From NCBI GenBank assembly GCA_016647705.1, contig CM028328.1, positions 248,001 through 312,000 of the forward strand: 64,000 nucleotides of DNA, given 5' to 3'. Below are positions 23,568 through 34,660 of the stretch, piece after piece (position 1 is the stretch's first letter; the number at the start of each line of letters is the position of its first letter). This stretch comes from Eucommia ulmoides (taxonomy: Eukaryota; Streptophyta; Magnoliopsida; Garryales; Eucommiaceae). The position numbers were made by a program, and so were the translations under genes. The notes below the pieces were generated by a model. It saw only the letters and a list, made by a program, of their open reading frames with translations, was not told the origin of the DNA and searched no databases.

Positions 23568-24562
23568 GTATGCTCCGTCTCTCTCTCTGTCTCTTATCGA
23601 TCCTCTCGTTTAGTTGTGTAAACGCGTATCTTTTATCTTCATCGATTCATCGTTTGCTTTTGAATCTGTTTCCAATCGATTTTTTTTCTTTTTTTTTTGT
23701 TGTGGTAGGCTTGTTCTTATTCTAGCTGCTTTTATGTAAAGATTTATTGCTATCTGATGTTTCGTTTGTTGTTTTCGTTTTGACCGAACTTCTTGCTTCT
23801 CTTTATGTGATAAATTCCTTGGGAGGCTGTTTGTGTTTGTAAATTGCTTCATGTAGTTATGTATTTTCAAATCTGCATTGGATCTGGGCTCTTATATTGT
23901 CTTCCTATTCTTATTTGTTATTGATCTCAGCTATTCACGTAATACAGATGTTAGTTATCGTATGTATTTCTCCTTATATGTTATTCCGTTAGATGATTTG
24001 TGTAGTTGTGGACCTTGTGGTCATAAGATATGCTGTACGATTCTAGATTTTCTGACTATCATATATCGATTTGGAACTTTGTTCGCGTCTTTGTGCTTTT
24101 TCTAAATGATTTATTATTTTGATCTCTTTGATTGTTATGCTATTGTTTTTTAAGTTTTCGATCTGAGCTAACGAGATTTCTATTTTGATGATTTCATTGT
24201 TTGTGTTGATAGATTTGTTTTGTGGTTTTCTTGGTGTAAAACATATAGTTTAAGTTTGATATATGCTGTTTTGTCTGAAAATTGTAATGCTTTGTGGTGG
24301 TAACTCTTATTTGGAACATGTTTCTTTTTTGTTGATCTGAAATGCATATTGATGGTGATGCAGATTCCTTGAAATATTTTAGATGTTCTCATATTTGAGT
24401 TGTACACCCCTCAGTTCAATTTTTCTCATACACAAGTTTTGTGTGTAATATGAACTTAGTCACTGTTCTCTTTCAATTTTTTGGCTGTGGAATAAACATT
24501 GATTGTGAGTGATAGGTTTTTTTGTTGGGATCATCTTTTTTATATTGTATTATTATGAACAG
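23568..24562 (+). other. Long 5' UTR intron of EF2
   Basis: A leader exon (about 23,515-23,567) ends CTCG before GTATGCTCC. A pyrimidine- and T-rich 995-bp stretch then ends at GAACAG before GGATTTCTTGGAGG (24,563). Leader introns with T-rich interiors are typical for plant elongation factor genes and often raise expression. Inferred from splice-site patterns only. Confidence 0.65.
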
Positions 24563-24624
24563 GATTTCTTGGAGGAACATCTCTCATTCAAATTCTTGTG
24601 TGTATCCTATAAAGATTATTCAAA

Positions 24625-27600
24625 ATGGTAAGTAGTCTAGTATTAAGTTCCTCTCTTACGATTATTAACCCCTTTTTGAATCTTATTGTTTGCTGGAAGC
24701 TATGGGAAATGTTTTGACTGTTCATGTTAATGCGACCTGCAGGTGAAGTTCACATCAGACGAGCTTCGCAGAATTATGGACTACAAGCATAACATCCGTA
24801 ACATGTCTGTCATTGCACATGTTGATCACGGTAAGGAAGCTACTAAACTGCTCCTTTTTTGGGACTTGAGAAGTACCTTTTGATGGTTATGAGTTTTATA
24901 GTTTAAAAAAAATATTTGTACATCAAATTTACCTTGGTGTGAATTGAAAAGGTATAATCTTATTTTGGCAGATGTGTAATTGTATGTAAATTTTCTTGTT
25001 CTCATAGTCTTTTGATGCCATGCTGTGATAAATTGTCATTTTATTTTCCTATTTATCTTAGTGTCTGTAAAATCTCATCGTGGCAAATGTAAATAGTAGT
25101 GTAAATTTCTTCTTGTTCTTGCAGTCTTTATGATGCTCCTGCCCCTCTGGATGTTTTTGGAGCTCAATTATTGTATTGAGGGGCTGATTTTACAGTTGAA
25201 ATTATGTTACATTTGAAGAGTACTTGCTATGTCTTTCAGCCTCTTCTCTAGCTGTGATGTTCTGTTTTACTGCAGTTTAGTTGCTTTTACTGATTTTTTC
25301 CCTCTCCTATCAGGGAAGTCCACCCTCACTGATTCACTTGTGGCTGCTGCTGGTATCATTGCTCAAGAAGTGGCTGGTGATGTTCGGATGACAGATACCC
25401 GTGCAGATGAAGCTGAGCGTGGTATCACTATTAAGTCTACTGGAATCTCTCTTTATTATGAGATGTCTGATGCGTCACTAAACAGCTACAAGGGGGAGAG
25501 GAATGGGAATGAGTACCTAATCAACCTCATCGACTCTCCTGGGCACGTTGACTTCTCATCTGAAGTGACAGCTGCTCTCCGTATCACTGATGGAGCTCTT
25601 GTTGTTGTTGACTGCATTGAAGGTGTTTGTGTGCAGACTGAAACTGTCCTCCGTCAGGCCCTCGGAGAGAGGATCCGACCAGTTTTGACTGTTAACAAGA
25701 TGGACAGGTGCTTCCTTGAGCTCCAGGTTGATGGAGAGGAGGCATACCAAACCTTCCAAAGAGTTATTGAAAATGCTAATGTCATCATGGCCACTTACGA
25801 GGATCCCCTCCTGGGGGATGTTCAGGTTTACCCTGAGAAAGGGACAGTTGCTTTCTCAGCTGGGTTGCATGGTTGGGCATTTACCCTGACCAACTTTGCC
25901 AAGATGTATGCCTCCAAATTCGGTGTTGATGAGTCAAAGATGATGGAAAGGCTTTGGGGTGAAAATTTCTTCGACCCTGCTACCAAGAAATGGACTACTA
26001 AGAATACAGGTAATGCAACATGTAAGCGTGGGTTTGTCCAATTTTGTTATGAACCCATCAGGCAGATTATCAACACTTGCATGAATGATCAGAAAGATAA
26101 GCTTTGGCCCATGCTTCAGAAGCTGGGTGTGACCATGAAGTCTGATGAGAAGGATTTGATGGGTAAGCCTTTAATGAAGCGTGTCATGCAAACCTGGCTT
26201 CCTGCGAGCACGGCTTTGCTTGAAATGATGATCTTCCATCTCCCATCTCCTTCCACTGCTCAAAGATACCGTGTTGAGAACTTGTACGAGGGTCCTCTTG
26301 ATGATACCTACGCCAATGCCATCAGGAACTGTGATCCCGAGGGACCTCTTATGCTCTATGTTTCTAAGATGATTCCAGCTTCTGATAAGGGTAGGTTCTT
26401 TGCCTTTGGCCGTGTGTTCTCTGGGAAAGTCTCAACTGGTTTGAAGGTCAGGATCATGGGTCCTAACTATGTTCCTGGAGAGAAGAAGGACCTTTACGTG
26501 AAGAGTGTTCAGAGAACTGTGATTTGGATGGGGAAGAAGCAGGAGACTGTGGAGGACGTGCCATGTGGTAACACAGTCGCCCTGGTTGGTCTCGACCAGT
26601 TCATCACCAAGAACGCCACATTGACAAATGAAAAGGAGGTTGATGCCCATCCTATTCGGGCCATGAAATTCTCTGTGTCCCCTGTTGTGCGGGTTGCTGT
26701 TCAGTGTAAGGTTGCTTCTGACCTTCCAAAACTTGTAGAAGGACTGAAACGTCTTGCAAAATCTGATCCTATGGTTGTCTGTTCCATTGAAGAATCTGGT
26801 GAGCATATTATTGCGGGTGCTGGAGAGCTTCACCTTGAGATCTGTCTGAAGGACTTGCAAGACGATTTCATGGGTGGTGCTGAGATCATAAAATCCGATC
26901 CGGTTGTGTCCTTCCGTGAAACTGTTCTTGAGAAATCGTGCCGTACCGTGATGAGCAAGTCCCCCAACAAGCACAACCGTTTGTACATGGAAGCTAGGCC
27001 CATGGAAGAAGGGCTTGCAGAGGCCATTGATGATGGACGTATTGGTCCAAGGGACGATCCCAAGCTGCGTGCTAAGATCTTGTCGGAGGAGTTCAACTGG
27101 GACAAGGATCTTGCAAAGAAGATTTGGTGCTTTGGTCCCGAGACAACAGGACCCAACATGGTTGTGGATATGTGTAAGGGAGTTCAGTATCTGAATGAAA
27201 TCAAGGATTCTGTTGTTGCTGGGTTCCAGTGGGCGTCAAAGGAAGGTGCATTGGCTGAAGAGAACATGAGGGGTATCTGCTTTGAGGTTTGCGATGTTGT
27301 TCTTCATGCTGATGCCATTCACAGAGGTGGAGGCCAGGTCATTCCAACAGCCAGGAGAGTTATTTATGCCTCTCAGATCACTGCTAAGCCACGTCTGTTG
27401 GAGCCGGTCTACATGGTGGAGATCCAAGCACCAGAGCAAGCCCTAGGTGGAATCTACAGTGTTCTGAATCAGAAACGTGGGCACGTGTTTGAGGAGATGC
27501 AGAGGCCTGGTACCCCACTCTACAACATCAAGGCGTATCTCCCTGTCGTCGAGTCTTTTGGTTTTTCAGGTACTTTGAGGGCTGCAACGTCTGGGCAAGC

Positions 27601-27754
27601 CTTCCCACAGTGCGTGTTTGATCACTGGGACATGATGTCATCCGATCCTATGGAACCTGGATCTCAGGCTGCAAATCTTGTGTCTGATATCCGCAAGAGG
27701 AAGGGTTTGAAGGAACAGATGACACCACTCTCCGAGTTCGAGGACAAGCTGTGA
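24625..27754 (+). CDS. EF2: Elongation factor 2, three coding exons
   Basis: eEF2 is the GTPase that moves peptidyl-tRNA on the cytosolic 80S ribosome. Coding exons: 24625-24627 (ATG alone), 24743-24830 and 25314-27754, giving 843 aa, exactly the family length. The first residues, [20 protein letters not shown], only appear after splicing. Motifs: G1 HVDHGKST spanning the second intron, switch [23 protein letters not shown]. The diphthamide site is in [17 protein letters not shown]. Domains II-V follow without gaps to the C-terminal EFEDKL. A naive open frame starting at 25,229 lies inside intron 2 and would lose the true N-terminus and the P-loop start. No lesions are seen. Confidence 0.98.
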
Positions 27755-28049
27755 GGCCCCCCTGGAGGATTGGAGATAGAGACTTTTGGCATATGACCGC
27801 TATTATTTATCATTGTGTTTTTTGTAGTGTCATTTTTGTTTGGCTCCGTTTTCATTGAGTTGGTAAACATATGTTTTGTTATGTTTTTGTTTTAGACCTC
27901 TTTTACATGGAACAATAATGTCTTGTTTTAATTATTGTGACATTCTGGAAATGCCGTACTGTAGTATTATGAATGTTTCATTGCCTATCCTATGAGTTCT
28001 AATATGGGTTATGCCCTTCGTTTTTGTGAAAATGACCATTTATTTTTGC

Positions 28050-28514
28050 ACATTCGATGTGCTGCACTCTGTAATTGTTTGCCGCCGTAATCCTTCTACA
28101 TTATCCACCCATGTCTTATATGCTTGGTCTCAGGGCAACCTCCCTCGAGCAACGCCACAGACTTGTCGAGTTAGATTTCACCGTGGCGTGAGGATGCTCC
28201 CTTTTAACAGCAAGGACAGGGCTCACGTAGATGCTCTGGAGCTCAGCTTCAGGGCTCCTGCATAAAGCAATCTGTCCGTAGAACCCTACTCTCCTGCCAA
28301 GGTGATCTCTGATCAATCTGCCAATATCTCCCTTGCCAAAATTTCCCCTGGCACTTCCATCTGTGTTTAGTTTTAGAAGACCTGTAGGCGGAACACTCCA
28401 ACTAAAAGGAGAACAACTAAGACAATTCTTTGGGGACTGGGGGTAGAAAACATCAAACATCCCCTTAGCCAGCTTGGAGGTCTTAGATGCAACAAGGAGG
28501 GATCTTGGGCTCAA
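28050..28514 (-). pseudogene. RNase H (RVT_3-type) fragment of a non-LTR retroelement
   Basis: The minus strand encodes PPTGLLKLNTDGSARG followed by IRDHLGRRVGFYGQ and SPEAELQSIY, the start of a plant LINE RNase H domain: the first catalytic Asp in NTDGS and the Glu in EAE are recognisable. The frame breaks around 28,190 and no reverse transcriptase is attached. It fills most of the gap between EF2 and REV7 and lies antisense to both. Confidence 0.7.
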
Positions 28515-28649
28515 TCAGTTTCTTGTTTGTATCTTATTAAATTTGTTGAAGCACGTGACCGAAAACACATTAAAGAAAACTTGTTGGGTACGACTGAGAA
28601 AACCGTCCGAGGAGAAGAAGGAGAGAGAGAGAGCAGTTTAGGAGCGAAT

Positions 28650-30070
28650 ATGAATCTCCGAAATAATAAATCTCCGCAAGGTCTTTTTTTCTTCTTTCTT
28701 TGAATACCTTTTGCTTGATGGATTCTTACCCAAATTGAAGTCGTGGATTTTGCAGGCGGGACGGCTCGGATTTTGGTGGACTTTCTGGAGGTTGCCGTCA
28801 CTTCCATCGTTTTCCTCAAAGGCATATATTCTCCTGGTACGTGTTTGAATTGGCTTCGATGCCTGGTTTCGCGCTAATTTGTATGTTCCATAATTTGAAT
28901 TACGGTTGAATCTAGGTGCATTTGAGAGGCGGCGATACATGAATTTGGTCGTGCATAGGGCTAGACATCCTCAGCTTAGAGATTACATCCACTCGGCTGT
29001 CAATGGACTCCTCCCTTTCATCCAGAAGGTGCTTGTTTCTTTTTTCTCTTTTTCTTCATTTCTTCCATGCATCTCCGGTAGCAGCAGAATGAATGGGGTT
29101 GTTTCATCATCCACGTGTTGTGTTTGCTATATTGTGATATTAGCCTTCCAATTTCAAGTGTCATGCTATAGATTTGAGTGCAAGGATTTGAAATCGAAGG
29201 CTATTTGGTTAGGGCATAATACACTGTCGAATTGGTTGTTTTCACTGATGGATATATGATAAAAAAAAAAATGTTTGTATATGGGAATTCCTGTGATGTT
29301 TCACATGAGATGATGATTTGATCTTCAACTTAAACGTTCAGACAAAGCCTGATTAAGATAGTATGTAAGATCCCGACAAGATTCTGCATTAAGATTTCAT
29401 TGCCACTCTTATGAGAGAGCACAGGAAGCAGTTTATCATATGATGCTTCTTCTCAGGACAACTTTAAAATTTTATTTTGGAGCAAGGAAAATACTCATAC
29501 TTAGTGCTTCAATTTCATTTTATAAGGCATCGCTAATTCAAAGCTTTTTGTTGCGCATGGTTATTTTACTGACGCAAACATATTTCTTTCCGTTATCAGG
29601 GATCAGTAGAGAGAGTTGCTGTTATTTTCTTGAACAATGAGAACATACCTGTGGAGAGATTTGTTTTCAAGCTTACTGTTAACCAAACCTATGGCTCAAT
29701 GGTGGAAGAAGCTGACTTGGAGTTCTCTCTTAGGTCTTTCTTGATAAAGCTTCCACTTTCAGAACCTTCAACTAAGGTTGTGCCCCAGGGTAAGTAAACT
29801 TATAGTTGTATAAATGGCCATAGGTTGCTAAATAAATATATTAATTTTCCATCCAAAATGTAATTTCCAGATTGTAGGTGGGAGATAACTGCTTATTTTA
29901 GGACTCTCCCCGAGATTAGTGATGGTGGTACAAGCAAGAAGGAAGCAGAGTTGTGGATACCAACAGAGATGAAGCAATGGGAGCAACCCCCAGTAATAAC
30001 CCCTATCAAGTCAATGAGCAGTCAACCTCTCGGTTTGCAGCTCTATTTGGAGCATCCAAACCCTATCTGA
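28650..30070 (+). CDS. REV7: HORMA-domain protein REV7/MAD2B (Pol zeta accessory subunit), five exons
   Basis: Exons 28650-28680, 28756-28836, 28916-29028, 29600-29789 and 29871-30070 give 204 aa, near the roughly 210-215 aa of known REV7 proteins. The start MNLRNNKSPQGGTARILVDF is joined from exons 1 and 2. The HORMA core follows: EVAVTSIVFLKGIY, YIHSAVNGLLPFIQKGSVER, VFKLTVNQTYGS, and the C-terminal safety-belt region RWEITAYFRTLPE. It ends QLYLEHPNPI. REV7 bridges REV3 and REV1 in error-prone translesion synthesis and also acts in cell-cycle checkpoint control, in the nucleus. Its last exon and downstream neighbour are duplicated at 34.2 kb. All phases agree. Confidence 0.93.
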
Positions 30071-30356
30071 ATCAAAGCCCTGAACACAACTTTGTAAGAA
30101 TGAGAGAGCTTGTGAGAGGATGAACTAATGATAACCATTTTCCAACTTATTAACCTCGAATTTGCCAATCGAGGTATGTTAATCTGTCAAATCTAGTTTA
30201 CCACAAACATCTAGAACCCCCCACACACATATATGCTAAAATATATATATAATAGGAAGTGTACAAGGAAAAATCAAAGAAATATATGTTTTTGAAAGGA
30301 AATATTACAATTAAAACACATGTTCACTTTTGGTTCCTGGTTTATATTAAATTTCT

Positions 30357-31331
30357 TTAGGCCATATCTTCGTCATCTAGTTGTGCACTGTATACTTTAA
30401 TGTACTTCGCACTGCTCCCATGCATTTCAACTACTTCCCCATGGTTCTTCTTACACTGGAAATACAACACAGTGTATGCTATCTTCTGAAACATCCCTGC
30501 CACTAAAGAAAAAGTTACACAAACGAGCCTGTAAATTATCAATTTTACAAATCCTGCTTCTGAATTAATTATTAAGATCCAAGATGCAGTCACAGATAGT
30601 GCCACTGCGACAACATTTAGAACAAACCCATCTAATCTCTTGCCCTTAATAAGCACCCCAGCTTTCCCGATTGCCTCAATTCCATAACAATTTTCTTCAA
30701 TCGCCGAAATCACCACAGCCAATGCCCAAACCACAGCCAAGTAGCAATGAACGATTGCCATGAATATGCAAAAAACAATCACAATGGCTCTCCAGATGAT
30801 AGGATTGCCGGTGAAAGATATTCGGGAAAGAAAAAGAATTGTGAAGAACAAAGAGGACAAACCTACAAAAAAAAGGTCCGTGTACAAACTGGTGATAAGT
30901 GGCCTTTTCAATGTGAACATCACTCGTAGAACCAAGTCCTTAGCCGATGAGCTCTTGTTAAAGTAGGACATAACTGATACAAGGATTGTCGCGGTTTTGA
31001 TTGATAATGAGACAATAGAGTAAGCAATTATGAAGACGGTTTCAAGCCCAATTAGAATTCGGAAATCTATCTTGAAACTGAGCAGGGGGTTGGGCTCATC
31101 AGGGCTATAGGTCGGATTCATCGCCTGAAAATAGACCATACGTCCCTTGAGAATCATGTCTTTCACCAAGGGGTTGATGGAGAAGGTGTTGAGGATAAGG
31201 AGTAGATTGTAGAGGATGGTTGAGTGAATTGCTATGAATGTCATGAGCTTCCCATTTCTTGAGATTATTTTGATTGATTCTCTCAGAATTCCAACAATAC
31301 CAATGAGACCAAAAGAATTCATGGTACCCAT
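30357..31331 (-). CDS. Multi-pass membrane protein of unknown function (plant-specific family), copy 1
   Basis: Single-exon 324-aa protein. The N-terminus GLIGIVGILRESIKIISRN is amphipathic. About six hydrophobic segments follow (near residues 30-50, 90-120, 145-175, 185-215, 240-260, 265-285). The conserved NCYGIEAIGKAGVLIKGK stretch lies before the fifth. I recognise the general pattern as a plant family of uncharacterised transmembrane proteins (PANTHER PTHR33133-like, from memory). Biochemical function is not known. It is convergent with REV7, with 286 bp between the stop codons. The paralogue 4.3 kb away has identical length. The start MGTMNSFG is supported by alignment with that copy. 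Confidence 0.85.
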   Translation of the reverse strand: MGTMNSFGLIGIVGILRESIKIISRNGKLMTFIAIHSTILYNLLLILNTFSINPLVKDMILKGRMVYFQAMNPTYSPDEPNPLLSFKIDFRILIGLETVFIIAYSIVSLSIKTATILVSVMSYFNKSSSAKDLVLRVMFTLKRPLITSLYTDLFFVGLSSLFFTILFLSRISFTGNPIIWRAIVIVFCIFMAIVHCYLAVVWALAVVISAIEENCYGIEAIGKAGVLIKGKRLDGFVLNVVAVALSVTASWILIINSEAGFVKLIIYRLVCVTFSLVAGMFQKIAYTVLYFQCKKNHGEVVEMHGSSAKYIKVYSAQLDDEDMA

Positions 31332-31782
31332 TATGTATTTGGGAGTTCTTTTTCTAATTCTATGGTGTGTTGTATCTTAAAGAATCAACAGCTATATATA
31401 ATGCTTAGTTCATTTGATAACTATATGAAAATTTCAACAGTCAGTTTGAGATGACTATTCCTTCTTCCAATTTAGAATTTCTAAAGGTCTTTGGCGGAGA
31501 CAAGTGGCTGATAAAATGTAATCGCACATTATTTGGGTAAATTACACTCTGTACGACTGTACCTCTATATTTACGGCCATTTGTACATTGCTCCTCCAAG
31601 GTTCAATAGTTTCTTAAGTTCTGGACTTGTGTTTGGTTCACCAGACAAAGTGTAACTTTTAGGCTACATACATATGAGTAATCAACTTTCAATGAAATGA
31701 TTTTTTTTTTTTGCTTTTTCATGTGAGGAAAAATGTGTAACTTCTAAATTTTAAGTTAATAAAGTAAAAGATTCAATAGTAG

Positions 31783-33960
31783 TATATATTAGTCAGTACA
31801 ATGCACAGATGTACATTATCACTCAAAATATTTGATCCACTTTTATCCAGTTTTTGAGATGTTTATATTTTCTGAAAGAATACTCGTACCACCTCGACAT
31901 CAAATAGATATTTATGTTACCTTAGAGTTTTTCATTTTTCCAATCAATCACAATATCGCCTAATTTCTAACCTTAGGATGTAAACTGCCAAATATACTAA
32001 ACGTTTGGTGTCCAAAGTGTGATATGGACATGTATTACCTTGGGCTACACGATTTCTGTTAATTTCCTGGAAGTCAGTACTTATTTATAATGGATTTCTT
32101 TATGCACATAAATATACACATAATGCGCGTATTGACCAAGTCGGTCCATACATAATGCTGAGACAAGCGGTTAATTTATTTTTTTCTTGATGAGTTGATA
32201 TTGTGATGTGGAAGAGAAGAGGCCAGTCATTTCATTTTTTTGGAATTTGTTGAGCATAGCAGTGGTAACCTGCAATCAATAGGAGGGAGGGAAGTTATGT
32301 AGTTTTACTTGCTTATAATGGTAAATTATGCTTTTAACCTGATTGTTTCAAGTGACCAACAATTTTTTCGATCAAGACTTAATAGCTCCAAGTGGATTGT
32401 TGGCTAGCTTGTCGCCAATAAAAGACTATCTGACTAGGGTTGATATCTCACTGTCGCCATATTCATTAGAAAAATGGAAAAGAAAAGTACAATTCAGAAT
32501 ATTTAATGCATAATCATTGACATATTTGTGTTTTTGATGCAATTGAATTGAACTAGTCATAACACAAGTTGTTCGTATTTATGGTCAACTTTGTTTTGTT
32601 GAATTAGTCTCATGTTAACATTACTTAATGTTCATTTTTTATTTTATCGTGCAATATCGTGTGCAGTTGATTTCATCTGCTTGTATTTTATGTTGTATTT
32701 CCCAAAAATCATGTTAATGTTTGACTTGATTTCATGTAGTCTTTTAATTTGATTTCTACCATATAGCCCAAAATCAAAAGATTCCAACTTTGTTTTCTGG
32801 GCTTCTTTTGAGAAAAAAATATTTATCACACCTTAAGTAGAGTGAGACTATATATTAGTCAGTACCATGCACAGATGTACATTATCACTCAAAATATTTG
32901 ATCCACTCTTATCCAGTTTTTGAGATGTTTATATTTTCTGAAAGAATACTCCTACCACCTCGACATCAAATAGATATTTATGGTACCTTAGAGTTTCTCA
33001 TTTTTCCAATCAATCACAATATCGCCTAATTTCTAACCTTAGGATGTAAACTGCCAAATATACTAAACGTTAGGTGTCCAAAGTGTGATATGGACATGTA
33101 TTACCTTGGGCTACACGATTTCTGTTAATTTCCTGGAAGTCAGTACTTATTTATAATGGATTTCTTTATGCACATAAATATACACATAATGCGTGTATTG
33201 ACCAAGTCGGTCCATACATAATGCTGAGACAAGCGGTTAATTTATTTTTTTCTTGATGAGTTGATATTGTGATGTGGAAGAGAAGAGGCCAGTCATTTCA
33301 TTTTTTTGGAATTTGTTGAGCATAGCAGTGGTAACCTGCGATCAATAGGAGGGAGGGGGATAAGATGGGTACTTAATAAAAATTTGGGAAGTTATGTAGT
33401 TTTACTTGCTTATAATGGTAAATTATGCTTTTAACCTGATTGTTTCAAGTGACCAACAATTTTTTCGATCAAGACTTAATAGCTCCAAGTGGATTGTTGG
33501 CTAGCTTGTCGCCAATAAAAGACTATCTGACTAGGGTTGGTATCTCACTGTCGCCATATTCATTAGAAAAATGGAAAAGAAAAGTACAATTCAGAATATT
33601 TAATGCATAAGCATTGACATATTTGTGTTTTTGATGCAATTGAATTGAACTAGTCATACCACAAGTTGTTCATATTTATGGTCAACTTTGTTTTGTTGAA
33701 TTAGTCTCATGTTAACATTACTTAATGTTCATTTTTTATTTTATCGTGCAATATCATGTGCAGTTGATTTCGTCTGCTTGTATATTTTATGTTGTATTTC
33801 CCAAAAATCATGTTAATGTTTGACTTGATTTCATGTAGTCTTTTAATTTGATTTCTACCATATAGCCCAAAATCCAAAGATTCCAACTTTGTTTTCTGGG
33901 CTTCTTTTGAGAAAAAATACAATCAGTGTTTGTCACACTTTAAGTAGAGTGAGACTACAT
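31783..33960. repeat. 1,066-bp tandem duplication
   Basis: 31,783-32,848 and 32,849 to about 33,960 are near-identical head-to-tail units (both start TATATATTAGTCAGTAC; both end CTTAAGTAGAGTGAGACTA). Unit 2 has an extra stretch of about 31 bp near 33,357-33,387, flanked by GGGA/GGGAAG. The minus-strand 60-66 aa frames near 32.7 and 33.8 kb are the same non-protein sequence in each unit. The unit contains no gene that I can see. Confidence 0.9.
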
Positions 33961-34160
33961 GACTCCGTTTGCACCATAATGAGCATTCTAAGTGGATCTC
34001 CTCGTTAAAGTTTAAAGCCATCAAATCCTTCAATATTGTTAATTTTTTAGTACTTCGACTTTTTTAGTTTGCAGTTTCGACTTCAAAAATTGTGCACACT
34101 CCAAATCTGTTAGTTCTATGGTTGGTTTGAACATCTAGTCATAAGAATGCGACAGTATTC
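33945..34160 (-). mobile_element. LINE 3'-end remnant
   Basis: Sequence around GACTCCGTTTGCACCATAATG, then CCATCAAATCCTTC and TTTTTTAGTACTTCGACTT parallels the start of the LINE fragment at 59,620-59,720 and a block at 42,990-43,160. It is strongly decayed and shows no open frame. Confidence 0.35.
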
Positions 34161-34240
34161 AATTTTTTTGTTGATATAGAAAGTCAATTAATAGTTGCTA
34201 AAGAAATATATTAAGTTTCCTTCCAAAATGTAATTTCCAG

Positions 34241-34427
34241 ATTGTAGGTGGGAGATAACTGCTTATTTCCGGTCTCTGGTTGTGGAACAAGCAAGAAGGA
34301 AGCAGAGTTATGGATGCCAACAGAGATGAAACAATGGCAGCAATCCCCAGTAATAACCCCAATCAGGTCAATGAACAGTCAACCTCTTGGTTTGCAACTC
34401 TATTTGGAGCATCCAAACCCTATCTGA
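34241..34427 (+). pseudogene. REV7-like: Duplicated last exon of REV7 (broken)
   Basis: ATTGTAGGTGGGAGATAACT to CCAAACCCTATCTGA matches REV7 exon 5 at 29,871-30,070, including the preceding TTTCCAG acceptor. An internal deletion after GCTTATTT shifts the frame, so the REV7 reading frame is lost. No other REV7 exon is present nearby. It cannot encode REV7, and the gene at 28.65-30.07 kb is the intact one. Confidence 0.9.
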
Positions 34428-34660
34428 ATCAAATGATAACCATTTTCCAACTTATTAAACTCGAATTTGCCCATCGAGGTATGTAGTTCTGTCAAAATCT
34501 AGTTTACGGCAAAAAATTTAGAACCCCACACACATCTATGCTAAGATATATGTAATTGGAAGTATAAAAGAAAAAATCAAAGAAAGACATGTTTTCGAAA
34601 GGAAATATTACAATGAAGACTCGTGCACATTTGTGGTTGCTGGTTTGTATTAATTTCCTG

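Noticed and set aside
24186..24280. Possible box C/D snoRNA in the EF2 leader intron (TGATGAT ... CTGA)
   Set aside because: No terminal stem and no convincing guide region; the motifs are expected by chance in T-rich introns.
25229..25313. Upstream extension of the EF2 frame ([11 protein letters not shown]...)
   Set aside because: It is intron sequence; the true N-terminus is encoded at 24,625-24,830 and joins in phase.
26432..27159. Long minus-strand frames across EF2
   Set aside because: Shadows of the highly biased EF2 coding sequence.
30747..30966. Plus-strand frames inside the membrane-protein gene
   Set aside because: Antisense shadows of a well-supported minus-strand gene.
34280..34486. 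68-aa plus-strand frame (MWNKQEGSRVMDANRDE...)
   Set aside because: Out-of-frame reading of the broken REV7 exon copy.
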